From Zygnema cylindricum (taxonomy: Eukaryota > Streptophyta > Zygnematophyceae > Zygnematales > Zygnemataceae), in contig JBBHKE010001240.1 in the NCBI GenBank assembly GCA_037447655.1, positions 1 through 44,442 of the forward strand: DNA of 44,442 nucleotides, read 5' to 3'. The notes beneath the pieces are model-generated. The model saw nothing but the letters and a program-made list of their open reading frames with translations. It made no database searches and was not told where the DNA came from. Of this stretch, positions 1 to 9,866 are shown one piece after another. The position numbers and the translations under genes are program-made. Positions within the stretch are counted from its first letter, which is position 1. Every line of letters starts with the position of its first letter.

Positions 1-180
1 AATTAATATAAATTTCCCGTAAACCTCAGGATAACCTAGGTAGCCGTGGCTCTAGCTTCCTCTTCAATTTCTCAGGGACTGCAACAGGTTTGAGAGTTGG
101 AGAGAGAAGTTAGAGATAGACTGCCTCGGCTTCTTTATTTCTTTTCAGACCTAGAAAATACTTTAAAACCATTAGTTTCT
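1..180 (-). mobile_element. LTR fragment, family B (start of an LTR, continues off the window)
   Basis: Read on the minus strand it starts with TGTAGAAAC at 180. It matches the first part of the solo LTR at 39013-40060 almost base for base (39870-40060). Shared landmarks are the GCAGTC..CTCTCTCCAACTCTC stretch and TATTTTCTAGGTCTG near the start. The rest of this LTR lies outside the window. It abuts, in the same orientation, a truncated family A LTR, so one was probably inserted in or beside the other. Confidence 0.75.
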
Positions 181-506
181 ACACTTTGACTGGCAGCAGG
201 TACCAAGTTCAAACCCTACGCCAGTCATCCTTTTTACGAACCTTCTTAATTTACCTGTCTCTTTTAGAGAACTCAGGCAGCCATGACTTTGTCTCCCTAT
301 CCATCCTTCAGTGACTACAACAAGTATGGGGACTTCGATAAGGGAGTCAGTTGTCTCTCTTAGAGAACTCAGGCAGCCATGACTTTGTCTCCTTATCCAT
401 CCTTCAGTGACTTCAACAAGTATGGGGGCTTCGATAAGGGAGTCAGAGGCAGAGTGCCTCTGCTCTTTTTCTATCCTTATACACACCTAGAAAATACTCA
501 AATATC
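181..506 (-). mobile_element. Truncated family A LTR with an internal tandem duplication
   Basis: On the minus strand this begins at 506 with TGTTGATATTTGAG and matches the starts of the two LTRs of element E2 (27549 and 30579). It is cut off inside the tRNA-like module at 181. A unit of about 96 bp is tandemly duplicated (about 256-351 and 352-449). Each unit contains the GGCAGCCATGACTTTGTCTC and CAACAAGTATGGGG landmarks, and the copies differ at a few bases. Open frames across this stretch are repeat sequence, not genes. Confidence 0.75.
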
Positions 507-952
507 AACATCCTAAACCCTCTCACAATTCCTATCTACTGAGGTACGGAACCAATCAGAAGAGTGTACAGTACAGAAAGGTACTACGGCCGATGTACTT
601 TTTGTACGGCCTGTGTACGACAAGGCCACGGAGTGGACGCTTGTCTCCTTCGAACATGTCTCATCCTCTCCGGGATTTCCTCTTCTCAATGACATCGTGC
701 CATGTGTCGCCAGGTCACGTCACGACCAAAAACCGCGAAGGCGACCATTACGAGATCTTGGCGATGGTGCAGGCCGTCGGATCAAAGTCGGCTTTAAACT
801 ACAGCCGTTCAAAAAACAAATGTCTGGCACATTTGTTTCGTGCGAACTAAAACTCCAACTAGTTTCTATGTATTCTATTTGAATTTCGTTAATCGGATTA
901 GTCGTCTATCTATTGTTTAAATAGTTATCAATCTCGATGTATCCTAACGGAT
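507..952 (-). mobile_element. LTR fragment, family C, part 1 (split by element E1)
   Basis: Plus-strand bases 520-850 align with 39300-39640 of the solo family B LTR. Shared pieces include the GTACGGAACCAATCAGA start and the following GTAC-rich, CpG-rich stretch. The matching continuation, with the tRNA-like module and LTR start, is at 6808-7062 on the far side of E1. I infer that E1 inserted into a minus-strand LTR. No separate gene is seen here. Confidence 0.6.
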
Positions 953-1847
953 TGTTGATTTTGGAAAGCTTTAAGTCTCGGTTAATTAGCGTGACGGCAG
1001 AAAGGTAGCAATCTGTAGTGTAAGTTTCACAAGGACATGCGTCACCACTTGAGTGCAGTACAGGACAACACAACTGTGACGCCGACGGAACAGCGCAGCT
1101 GCTATGTAGACAGAGCACCGCAGCAAGGCAGTTGCTTTTCAGACAGAGAAGCGCAGCAGTGACGTTGGGATGCACAAGAAAAGCGCAGCTGCGGTTACGT
1201 TGGATATGATCCGTACAGACAACGCAGCTATTGTTATCTTGGATATGATTTGGTACGGGACACCGCAACCGCGGGTGCTATAAATGTGATTCGGTACAAG
1301 ACACCGGAACTGCGATCTATATGAATCGAGTCAACGGACGAGATTCATAGGAATATCACAAGTGACTTAGGCGACAAGTATTTGTACAATCACTTAATAT
1401 AGATTCTGAGTAATGTTGATTGTACGATGATAGATTGGGTTGGGACGATTAGGAACACGTTGATCTAACTAGTTGGGTTGATTTTGGCCGTACCTCTCAG
1501 GTACACTTGTATCGGCGGTACAATACCAAGAGTATAAGACTTAGGACTTAAAACATTTTATGTACCCAGACTTCTAAGTAGTAAACTGCAAACAGTTTTT
1601 GGTAAACTTCTGAGTATTATATCTTGAGTGTTCTCGGGTCAATTGAGTTGAAACTTTGGGAGTTGTCAGTGTTTATGCTATTCTATACTCTGATATAGTT
1701 TTGCAAGGTTTGGATTCTTATATTAGATTTAGTGATCACTTGAAAACAGCTGTTTGATAGAATTCTTGATAGCTTCTGGGAGTGTATCATGTCTACTTCT
1801 ACTACTACTACTGCTCCTCCACCTGCATGGGTGGTCGTAGAACAACA
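953..1847 (+). repeat. E1 5' LTR
   Basis: Pairs with 5917-6807. It begins TGTTGATTTTGGAAAGC and ends GAACAACA directly before the primer-binding site. Its last 59 bases include an ATG at 1789 and the first codons of the long gag frame (MSTSTTTT..), so gag translation could begin inside the LTR. It carries imperfect GCAGCTGC-rich short inverted repeats around 1080-1200. Confidence 0.9.
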
Positions 1848-2700
1848 GGTTATGGGCTTGTCATCAAGAATTTCTATCTTTTCCGATGAAAAGTATGTTT
1901 ACTGGGCCGATATGGTGGAGACACATTTTGAGAATGTCTTTCTTTTGGACATATTAGATGGTTCGCTAGATGAATCTGATCCGTTATGGTCTAAGAAAAA
2001 TAGGCAAGCTCGTTCTATTCTGAAATTCTGTATATCTGAGGACTTAGCTATGTCTCGGATAAAAATGAAAAAAACAATTGATATCTGGAAATCTCTTAAA
2101 AAATTATGAAAAGACTAATGTCTAAGAAGAACTCTTATTGGCTGGAAAAATTTGGGACTATAAGTACACTGGCGGTATAGTTGTTGAATATTTTAACAAG
2201 TTTCTCATCCTTGTAGATGCAGATGCTTGTGCAGGTGGGGATTTTCCTCAGTTTGAACAGGCAGCGTTGCTCATGAGGGGTCTCTCTCGTAGTATGAAAA
2301 GAGCATCTGATATGCTCAAACAGAAAAGATAAAGCTAGCTGGACTTTGCAGTTAGATATCAATGTTTTGCTAGAAGAGGAAGCTAATTCTAATATTCCCA
2401 ATGTTGAGCAGGTAAAGGCTTTTAATTTCAGACTTTAAGAGGAAAGGACAGTTTAATCAGCAAAGAAATCAGTTTAATCAGTTCATGCAGTTTAATAAAA
2501 GTGGGAATAAACAATTCAACAATGCATGTTTTTATTGTAGTGAGAGAGGTCATGGATACAAATTTTGTCCTAAGCTTAAAAAAGCTAACTATACAGGTTT
2601 ATACAGGCGAGGATGGCAACAAAGTCAATTTTACAAATACTTCCCGGGGTCTACACCTCGTGGAAATGCACTATTTTCAGCGTCTTCATCAATCTAGGAT
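1789..2700 (+). pseudogene. E1 gag (capsid and nucleocapsid), broken
   Basis: Would encode the structural protein that packages element RNA. The first open stretch (1789-2109) starts MSTSTTTT and includes an in-frame internal Met at 1852 inside the primer-binding site. From that Met the protein aligns with the gag start of E2 (MG..SR...F......YW). A frame change follows near 2110. The next parts are a capsid-like stretch (2138-2332) and a nucleocapsid stretch (2485-2697). The latter holds an intact CCHC zinc knuckle, C-FY-C-SERG-H-GYKF-C. Stops at 2107 and 2330 and the frame changes mean no full-length gag can be made. Confidence 0.85.
1848..1857 (+). other. E1 primer-binding site (half initiator tRNA-Met type)
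   Basis: GGTTATGGGC directly follows the ACA end of the 5' LTR. It is complementary to the anticodon stem-loop of initiator tRNA-Met, not to the tRNA 3' end. This is the primer arrangement known from Drosophila copia and yeast Ty5. The match ends after ten bases, where E2 shows a longer one (28719-28734). The ATG within it is in frame with E1 gag. Confidence 0.8.
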
Positions 2701-2706
2701 GACAAT

Positions 2707-2913
2707 TTGACATTTTCTGAGGAGGATGAAACGGATCTATTGGCTATGGCGGCAGCGATGGAGGGCGCGAAGGACCCTGGATGGATAATGGATACAGGAG
2801 CGTCATCCCACATGTGTTGGAACAAAGCCATATTCAAAAATCTGAAAACAACGTCGGAAAAAAAATATTTATTATGCTTGTGGAATGAGTGTTCAGACTC
2901 GTGCTGTGGGTGA
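2707..2913 (+). pseudogene. E1 retroviral-type aspartic protease, fragment
   Basis: The frame includes WIMDTGASSHMCWNKAIF, the active-site segment of Copia proteases (D-T-G-A-S followed by H-M). The Asp is present. The frame ends at 2913 and continues, one frame over, into the 2885-3784 stretch, so a frameshift separates the start of the protease from its C-terminal part and the integrase. In intact Copia elements this protease releases the mature proteins from the gag-pol polyprotein. Confidence 0.85.
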
Positions 2914-4093
2914 TGTGTCTTTGCTAGTGGATGTGGAGGGCAAAGCAACTGAAAGAACTCTTCACAATGTCTTATTTGTGCTTGACTTTAAGAAAAATGT
3001 GTTTTCTACGTCTTTGGTAGAGAGTAAAGGCTTTGAGGTTAATTTGAAAAATGGTAGGCACGTTGTTAGCAAAAATGGCAAAGTCGCAGTTACAGGTACT
3101 AGAGATAATAGCAAGATGTACCGAATGGATATGGCTAATACCAAGGAGAATGATGTTATGTACTCCGGTGTTTTGCATTCAGATGAATTGTGGCATAAAA
3201 GATTAGGCCATGTAAACTATGATAGCTTGAGAAAAATGGTCATTGCTGGAAAAATAGAAGGTGTATCAATCACACATCAGCCGGTCAAAACATGTGATGG
3301 CTGCGCTTTGGGCAAAATCCATAGACAACCATTTCCTAAAGAGTCTGAGCATCGGTCCACAAAACTTTTACAACAAATTCATTCGGATGTTTTTGATCCT
3401 GCGAAGGTTCCATCTGCCTGGGGAATGAAATATATGGTCACCTTCACAGATGATTTCTCCAGGTTTACTAAAGTTTACTTCGTGAAGGAGAAGAGTGAAG
3501 TGTTTGGTCACTTCAAACACTATAAAGCATGGGCTGAAAAACTTCATGATTTACCTATTTTGCAGATCAGATCGGACAATGGTGGTGAATATACATCAAA
3601 GGAATTTGAAACATTTTTACTTGAGGAGGGTATAAGTCATCTACTGACTATTCCATATTCCCCAAAACAAAATGGGGTGTCGGAGAGATTGAATAGTACT
3701 CTCACGGAGAGCTCTAGGTCGATGCTTGTGGATAAATATGTGGATCCAAAATTCTGGGCTGAGGCTCTAAATTGTGCAGTTTAAATTATGAATAGGATAG
3801 GATCAAGTTCGGTAGACTCCACTCCTTACGAGATCTGGACAGGTAGCAAACCAAATGTTAGCCATTTCAAAAACTTTGGTAGTCAGTGCTTTATCTTGAA
3901 CAGGTATAAGGACAGAAGGAAAATGGAACCGAAAGGATTACTGGGTATTTTGTTGGGATATGATGATCACTCAAAAGGTTATAGAGTCTTTGTGTTTGAG
4001 AGGCAAAAAATAGTTGTAGCACAGAATATCATTGTCAAAGATGAACTAGACTCGATTAATTTATTTCAAATGACTGAGCGGCAAAAAGTATAG
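2885..4093 (+). pseudogene. E1 GAG-pre-integrase and integrase, fragments
   Basis: The 2885-3784 stretch contains the zinc-binding GAG-pre-integrase segment (LWHKRLGHVNYDSL..CDGCALGK, an HHCC arrangement). It is followed by the integrase core with all three acidic landmarks: the D of HSDVFDP, the D of RSDNGGEY and the E of NGVSERLN. A stop after ALNCAV (3782-3784) interrupts the frame. The open frame resumes at 3788 with the downstream part (YEIWTGSKPNVSHFKNFG), common in Copia integrases, until 4093. The enzyme would insert element cDNA into the host genome. This copy is interrupted. Confidence 0.9.
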
Positions 4094-4244
4094 GAGTATG
4101 TCATTTTAGATTGCATGCAAGAAATTGTCCCGCAGGTGCAACATTCTCCGGTGCCTACTCGACAGTCTCAGGGGAGCCCTTGACCATCCAAGAGGCCTTC
4201 TCATCACCAGCCGGAATCACTAGATCGAGGCAGCAAACGACGAA

Positions 4245-4800
4245 ATGAAGTCGATCATGGAGGCCCAAACATGGGAGATTCTGGAACTTCCTCCAGAACG
4301 AAATGCGATCGGCAGCAAATGGGTATTCAAGGTGAAGTTAAATCCCGATAACACCATTGAACGATATAAGACCACACTTGTGGCAAAGGTTTATAATCAA
4401 AAGGAAGGTATCGATTTTGAAGAAACGTTCTCTCCAGTTGTAAGATTTCCGACAGTTAGGATTTTGTTGTCCTTAACTGCTATAGAGGATATGGAAATAC
4501 ATCAGATGGATGTAAAGACAACGTTTTTGCATGGAGAACTAGAGGAGACTATTTACATGCAGCAGCCTAAAAAGTATACAGAACCAGGAAAAGAGCACTT
4601 AGTATGCAAGTTGTTAAAATCTCTCTATGGCCTAAAACAGGCCCCTAGGCAATGGAATCTGAAGCTCGATGAATTCTTGACTAGCCTAGAATTTCAAAGG
4701 ATAAGTTATGATCACGCTATCTACGTTCTAAAGGGTGAAAATGGATAGTGTATATAGCGGTGTATGTAGATGATTTACTATTAATTAGCAAATCAATGGA
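4245..4800 (+). pseudogene. E1 reverse transcriptase, broken
   Basis: 4245-4748 gives a Copia reverse transcriptase core: KWVFKVKLNPD, the QMDVKTTFLHGELEE segment and LYGLKQAPRQW. It stops just before the catalytic box. The YVDD box itself (AVYVDDLL) is visible in another frame at about 4759-4785, so a stop or frameshift splits the active site. Further recognisable sequence up to about 5000 (FEMKDLGEAKYTLG) contains more stops. The gene cannot produce active enzyme. Confidence 0.88.
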
Positions 4801-5080
4801 TGAAATTAATTAAATCAAAACTGCTCTAAACTCACGGTTCGAGATGAAAGATCTCGGTGAGGCAAAATATACTTTGGGTATTTAGGAAGAAAAGGACAAA
4901 AATAACAAAGTAATAAAATTGACTCAAAAAGAGGCTATTGGAAACATGATAGACGAGTATGGAATGCGGGGGGCAAAAGGATGTCTAACTCCAATGGAAT
5001 TTTGGTAGAAGTTAGAGGGAGGAGAGACAGAACCAGGTGTCATTGTTAGCGAGTATTCAGATTCACGGGAGAATGATTTT

Positions 5081-5640
5081 ATGACACAAATACATTACAG
5101 ACAGATAGTAGGAAGCTTAATACATTTGATGAACTGTACCCGTCCTGACATTGCTACAGCAGTCGGAGTACTAAGCAAGAGTCTGCAGAATCCGAGAAAA
5201 TCTGATTTTGATGCAGCAAGGAGAGTCTTAAGATATTTGGTAGGAACAAAAGACCTCAAACTCACACTAGGCCAAGGAGAAGTGAAGCTGCAAACGTGGA
5301 GTGATGCAAGCTATGGCGACATGCCAAGCCGGAAATCCACCACATGATTCGTTTTGCAGATTGGGAACGGAACATGCTACTAGAGCAGCAAACTTCAAAA
5401 GGTTACAACGCAAACAACAATGGAGGCAGAATATATGGCAGCAAGCTCGGCCCTCAAAGAACTCTTATGGGTAAAATCCATGTTACAAAAACTAGGATAA
5501 ATGCAGGTTGGGCCACAGGTGATCTGGTGTGATAATCAAGCTGCCATTGCCATTGCCTCTAACCCAAGTCACCACTTCAAATGTAAGCACATGGATGTAC
5601 GATTAGGGTGATCAAATTATGTTATCTGCCAGATGCAAGA
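5081..5640 (+). pseudogene. E1 RNase H, broken
   Basis: The first part (5081-5347) reads YRQIVGSLIHLMNCTRPDIA..VGVLSKSLQNP and WSDASYGD, the usual connection and first catalytic Asp of Copia RNase H. A stop in the S-T-T-stop context at 5347 breaks it. Later pieces in other frames include WCDNQAAIAIASNPSHHFK and KHMDVRL (about 5527-5610). The domain would degrade the RNA template during reverse transcription. It is decayed here. Confidence 0.85.
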
Positions 5641-5902
5641 ATGGTTGCTGATATGCTTACTAAAGCTCTTCCTGCTCCCAAGCTGAACTATTGTAGGAAT
5701 GCAGTATGATTGGGTGAATAGGTGAGTAGCTCCACTGCAATACTGCCATGCTGCGATAGCCCAAAATTAGGATGTAGTTGACCCATGTGATTAGTTGGTT
5801 TGCTGCACTGCTATGTTACCATGTTGCGCTGTTATGGCTGCGCTGCTATGCTGCCATCTACACTAAGTGCGACATCGCAACTGCGTTGATACACTGAGTC
5901 TA

Positions 5903-5916
5903 AAGCTTTAGGGGAG
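5903..5916 (+). other. E1 polypurine tract
   Basis: AGCTTTAGGGGAG abuts the TG start of the 3' LTR at 5917. It is the expected site of plus-strand DNA synthesis priming. The same AGGGGAG/TGTT junction occurs in E2 and E3. Confidence 0.75.
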
Positions 5917-6807
5917 TGTTGATTTTGAAAAGCTTTAAGTCTCGGTAAATTTGTGTGACGGCAGGTAGCAATCTGTAGCGTAAGTTTCACAAGGACATGC
6001 GTCATCACTTGAGTGCAGTACAGGACAACGCAACTGCGACGCCGCCTGAACAGCGCAGCTGCTATAGAGACAGAGCTGCGCTGCAGCGCAGTTGCTATTC
6101 GGACAGAGAAGCGCAGCAGTGATGTTGCGATGCACAAGAAAAGTGTAGCTGCGGTTACGTTGGATATGATTCGTACAAACAACGAAGTTATTGTTATCTT
6201 GGATATGATTCGGTACGAGACACCACGGCCGCGGGTGATATAAATGTGATTCGGTACGGGACAGCGCAGCTGCGATCTATATGAATCGAGTCAATGGACG
6301 AGATTCATAGGAATATCACAAGTGACTTAGGCGACAAGTATTTGTAGAATCACTTAAAAAAGATTATGAGTAATGTTGATTGTACGATGATAGATTTGGT
6401 TGACAGGATTAGGAACACGTAGATCTTAGTAGATGGGTTGATTTTGGACGTACCTCTAAGGTACACTTTTATCTGTGGTACAACACCAAGAGTATAAGAC
6501 TTATGACTTTGAACATTTTATGTACCCAGACTTCCAAGCAGTAAACTGCAACCAGTTTTTGGGAAATTTCTGAGTTTTATATCTTGAGTGTTTTCGGTTC
6601 AATTGAGCTGAAACTTTGAGAGTTGTCAGTGTTTATGCTACTTTATATTTTGATACAATTCTGCAAGGTTTGGATGCTTGTATAAAATTTAGTGAGCACT
6701 TGAAATTAGTTGTTTGATAGAATTCTTAATAGCTTCTGAGAGTGTATCATGTCTACTTTTACTACTACTGCTGCTCCTCCACCTGCACGTGTTGTCGTAA
6801 AATAACA
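5917..6807 (+). repeat. E1 3' LTR
   Basis: Pairs with 953-1847 along its whole length with many substitutions and small indels. It starts TGTTGATTTTGAAAAGC after the polypurine tract and ends AAATAACA. The gag-start ATG of the 5' LTR is also present here near 6750, but the frame ends at a TAA near the LTR end. Confidence 0.9.
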
Positions 6808-7062
6808 CGCACTACTACGACAAATTGGTAAGGGTTGACGGCTACGCCTCGCCCTACCGGTCGGAGGTTCGAGTCATGTCGGACTCAACCTTTTTGGTTG
6901 AGAGTGACTTAGGTCCCCCTTAAGCCCTGCATATGGAGCTAAGGCAGCCATGGCTCCACCGCCTTCTCTCACCTTCAGTGACTACAACAAGTATGGGGGC
7001 TAGAGAGAGAAGGTGAAAACACCTCCCCTAAATCTTGTGATTTCTATAAGTGTAGTACAACA
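6808..7062 (-). mobile_element. LTR fragment, family C, part 2, with tRNA-like module
   Basis: Continues the LTR interrupted by E1. On the plus strand it carries a degenerate tRNA-like segment at about 6833-6895. That segment has a box A-like GACGGCTACGCCTCGCC and a box B-like AGGTTCGAGTC, and flanking GGTTGA/TCAACC can pair. The GGCAGCCATGGCTCCACC and GTGACTACAACAAGTATGGG landmarks shared with families A and B follow. The LTR start (TGT.. on the minus strand) lies near 7059-7062. Confidence 0.6.
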
Positions 7063-7555
7063 TGAATCCCATTAGTGTAAAAAATAAATTAGTGGTATCA
7101 ACTCTATTTTATGTTCAAGAGGTTAACGCCAAAAAAAAGATATAGTGAATTTATACATTCAACACTACCTTGGATTAATATTCCTATATTGTAACCAATA
7201 TAGCCTACGTTCACATAGTGGACGTTTTAACATGGGAGAACGCCAAATTTTCCAACGCATTTAGTGATAGTGAACATATTTCGCTGCCTTTTTCTGTGTT
7301 GACGAACTCATTTTCCCGTATCGATCGTCGTCTAACACTTTTTCTGTACGTTTTGTACGAGATAATGAGCAATTTTAGTATGGATTAACACATTTTGCAC
7401 ACACACTATTAAAAAACTATCCAAATTAAATTATTTGACTCATATGTTAACGTAAAGGATAAAATATAATTATTAATCATATTTTAGATTCGAGGGTCAA
7501 AATTGAAGAGCGCAAAAATATTGTTATTAACGCTAACAACGATGCACTGTGTACT
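7063..7555. mobile_element. MITE-like repeat related to 43262-43830
   Basis: Shares several landmarks in order with 43290-43830: AAATAAATTAGTGGTATCAACTC, a TATTGTAACCAATATAG-like segment, TTCACATAGTGGACGTT, and a CGATGCACTGTGTA-like end. No coding sequence is seen. The left boundary is uncertain because it runs into an LTR start. TA-flanked ends typical of the family are only weakly preserved. Confidence 0.5.
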
Positions 7556-7659
7556 TATAGATTGCCCCTTTTTACTAGAATAAGTATTGCATTTCAAAAG
7601 GAAAACGTTGGTAATGAAAGTTAGTTTGTGTGCCTAAGTGTTAAAGTAACGGTTTTTTC

Positions 7660-8094
7660 CAGTGTTGTGGATCGCGATAAAACCGATAGCAATAGTCATT
7701 TGCTATTGAACGGTGAGGTGTCCCGATATATTGCTTCGATACTAACAATTTTGTTATCGATGATAATGGAAGAAAATATATTTCATTGTATAATAATACA
7801 TTCTAATATACTGTATTATATTTTTCATTGTATATAATGTGGCATGCCAAGCATAACAATCTATTGCGCACGTGGAATAAAGCCTACAACTGTGCGATAT
7901 GAACCATACAATTATCGTCGATAGTTATCGAATCGGTGTTATCGCGATAAAAAACCAATGGTATCAATTTTGTATCACTATAAGTTGGTATAGGTATATC
8001 GTGCCAATATATCAATTATCAATAGGCAAAAAAAAACAATAGGCATTAATAGACATGTCGGTTATCGACAAATGGCCACCATACACAACACCTG
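7660..8094. mobile_element. hAT-like MITE, 435 bp
   Basis: The ends are imperfect inverted repeats, CAGTGTTGTGGATCG at the left and (read inward) CAGGTGTTGTGTATGG at the right. The 8-bp flanks GTTTTTTC (7652-7659) and GTTTTTCC (8095-8102) differ at one base, as expected for an old hAT target duplication. The body is AT-rich with TATCG-rich palindromes and no transposase. The short frame at 7628-7837 is part of it and not a gene. Confidence 0.65.
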
Positions 8095-8102
8095 GTTTTT
8101 CC

Positions 8103-8669
8103 TTTTCGTTTTCTTGCGAAATTGAACCTAAAACTATAAAATATTTCGCCGTACAAAACATGTGTAAAAACCAAAGTACATTTGCGTCATATTAAAACGT
8201 AGAATGCACTGCAATTAGACGTTATTGTCTTTTCGACCCACTGCTTGGTCATCCGAGCTCATCTTCAAACTTTTATTGAAGTCGAATTGCGAGTCAAATT
8301 TATTAAAATTAGCAGCTAAGCGGGGAATTTAAGCAACGAACAAGACAACATTTTGGCATGCGTTACACGTTTTTTTTTTGTTGCACATCAAAGAGTACAC
8401 CCTCTTTCTTTCCGTGCTCGTCACGCGCATGAAAGTAGAAGAATGACGAACATGTAGGAAAAAAATTTGTAAAGGTCTTGGACCTCTACTTTCATTTATG
8501 GGTCATTTGTAAAATTGTATGTTGTCCTCGTTTTTCCACCTCCCTCTCACTCTGTCGTTTCTCTCTCCCTCTTTTTATAATGAAATAAGAGAATAATGGT
8601 ATCAAATGAAAAAGGTTTTTTTTTTTAATTCCTTTGGTCGTAGTTTGATGGCATACCGAGTGATAAAAA
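8103..8669. other. No gene seen
   Basis: AT-rich sequence with homopolymer runs (poly-T at about 8370) and no supported coding frame, RNA gene or element boundary. Confidence 0.5.
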
Positions 8670-9325
8670 CATAGTTCAAAAGTAGGCGTTTTTATGGTAG
8701 GCCTTTGGTAGGCACACAAAACTTGGCACAAAACTCGTGTATAGTAGGCATACTCTATGTGTGTGCTTTGTGCACACTTTTGAACGAACGTAAAAATCTG
8801 ACGTATGATCATAGTACAGCGCACGCCGCCGCACGGAATTTTTTAGCGAACTGACACGCCGTAGGATAACATTCCGCAGGAAAGAAAACCCAATAAAAAA
8901 AAACGCGGACGGGCAACCATGGTTGGGTCAATTTGAGGCTTTATTGGTCAATTTGAGGCTTTATTTAGTGTGGCCTTCAAAATTGCAAACGGTAACATGA
9001 CATATAGTCGTATCGTAAGTTATGTTATGGGCTTTTCATGTGATCTTCTTAGATCGCTACTTTGATCAGCGACCGTCCGATCGTCCAAATCTGACGGTTT
9101 TAATAAAAAATACCTAAAAACTCACAGAAAAAAAAAATTGTCCGAATGTTTTTCAAAAATTAGAAATGACGTTTAATTCTCTATTGATTGATGTGCAACT
9201 CAACCATGTTACTATTATTTTTTTCATTTTGGGACCCATACAATTTGGGTCTTAAGGTCATATTGTATGTTTTACATACAATAGGCATATTGTATGGGGC
9301 GTCTTTCACCTACTTTTAAACTATG
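8670..9325. mobile_element. hAT-like MITE, 656 bp (same family as 38382-38843)
   Basis: The left end CATAGTTCAAAAGTAGGCG and the right end, read inward CATAGTTTAAAAGTAGGTG, form terminal inverted repeats. Flanks GATAAAAA (8662-8669) and GATAAAAG (9326-9333) are an 8-bp target duplication with one mismatch. The interior from about 9000 on matches the copy at 38382-38843 in reverse orientation, including a small hairpin built on ATACAATATG. No transposase is present. Confidence 0.75.
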
Positions 9326-9399
9326 GATAAAAGATAAAAGATAAAAGAAAGAAATCCAAAAGCCGAGGCGAAAAGTTTTGTTACTAGTGAGGTCATTAG

Positions 9400-9620
9400 T
9401 GAGCATGACTTCACAATGTCACAAAACCCTAAACATGTACAATGTCACAAAAAACTAGACGTCTACAACCGTCGCATTTTTTTTTACGTCACCAATTGTC
9501 CCAAGATTTGTAGTTGTCTACAACCCTCACAAGTTTTCCCCGAGTCTACAACCGCCACAAATTTTCCCCGTGGCTACAACCGTACAATTAACGATTGCAT
9601 AGTTGCACATTGGAACGCTC
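9400..9620. repeat. Degenerate CTACAACC repeats, inverted copy at 43880-44060
   Basis: The decamer CTACAACCGT/CTACAACCGC and variants recur four times between 9460 and 9590, roughly every 40-50 bases, several followed by CACAA.TTTTCCCC. The reverse complement of the arrangement, with the ATGTCACAAAACC border, is found at 43880-44060. The open frame here (9416-9649) is low-complexity repeat. Confidence 0.5.
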
Positions 9621-9866
9621 TCCAAAAGAGTACGAAGAGTCTTAACTAAAATTCAAAGTTACGTTTCAAAGTTTTGGTACCATGAGCACACAACCTCACA
9701 AAGCTTTTGTATAAGATGCATAGAAGAAATGAGTACGGTAACTTATATTTGAGTAGAGTACTAGATGGCGAAAATACGCTATTTAATAAAATGTAGCTCT
9801 CACCTATAATAATCCCCCCATTATTGGTTATCGGCCGATTTTTAATGCTCTATATGATTCAATTAT

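Larger units (their letters stand above)
953..6807 (+). mobile_element. E1: Copia (Ty1/copia superfamily) LTR retrotransposon, decayed
   Basis: The element has two similar LTRs (953-1847 and 5917-6807), both starting TGTTGATTTT and ending ACA. A primer-binding site lies at 1848 and a purine tract ending AGGGGAG lies just before 5917. The internal order is gag, protease, integrase, reverse transcriptase, RNase H, which defines Copia. Several stops and frameshifts break the reading frame, and the LTRs differ at many sites, so it is an old, inactive copy. The 5-bp flanks (CGGAT and CGCAC) do not match convincingly, so the target duplication has decayed or the ends recombined. Confidence 0.93.

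Noticed and set aside
906-1268. 120-codon minus-strand frame with Cys/Ser/Leu repeats
   Set aside because: Located in the E1 5' LTR, antisense, and caused by GCAGCTGC-type short repeats. The matching 3' LTR frame (5832-6182) differs.
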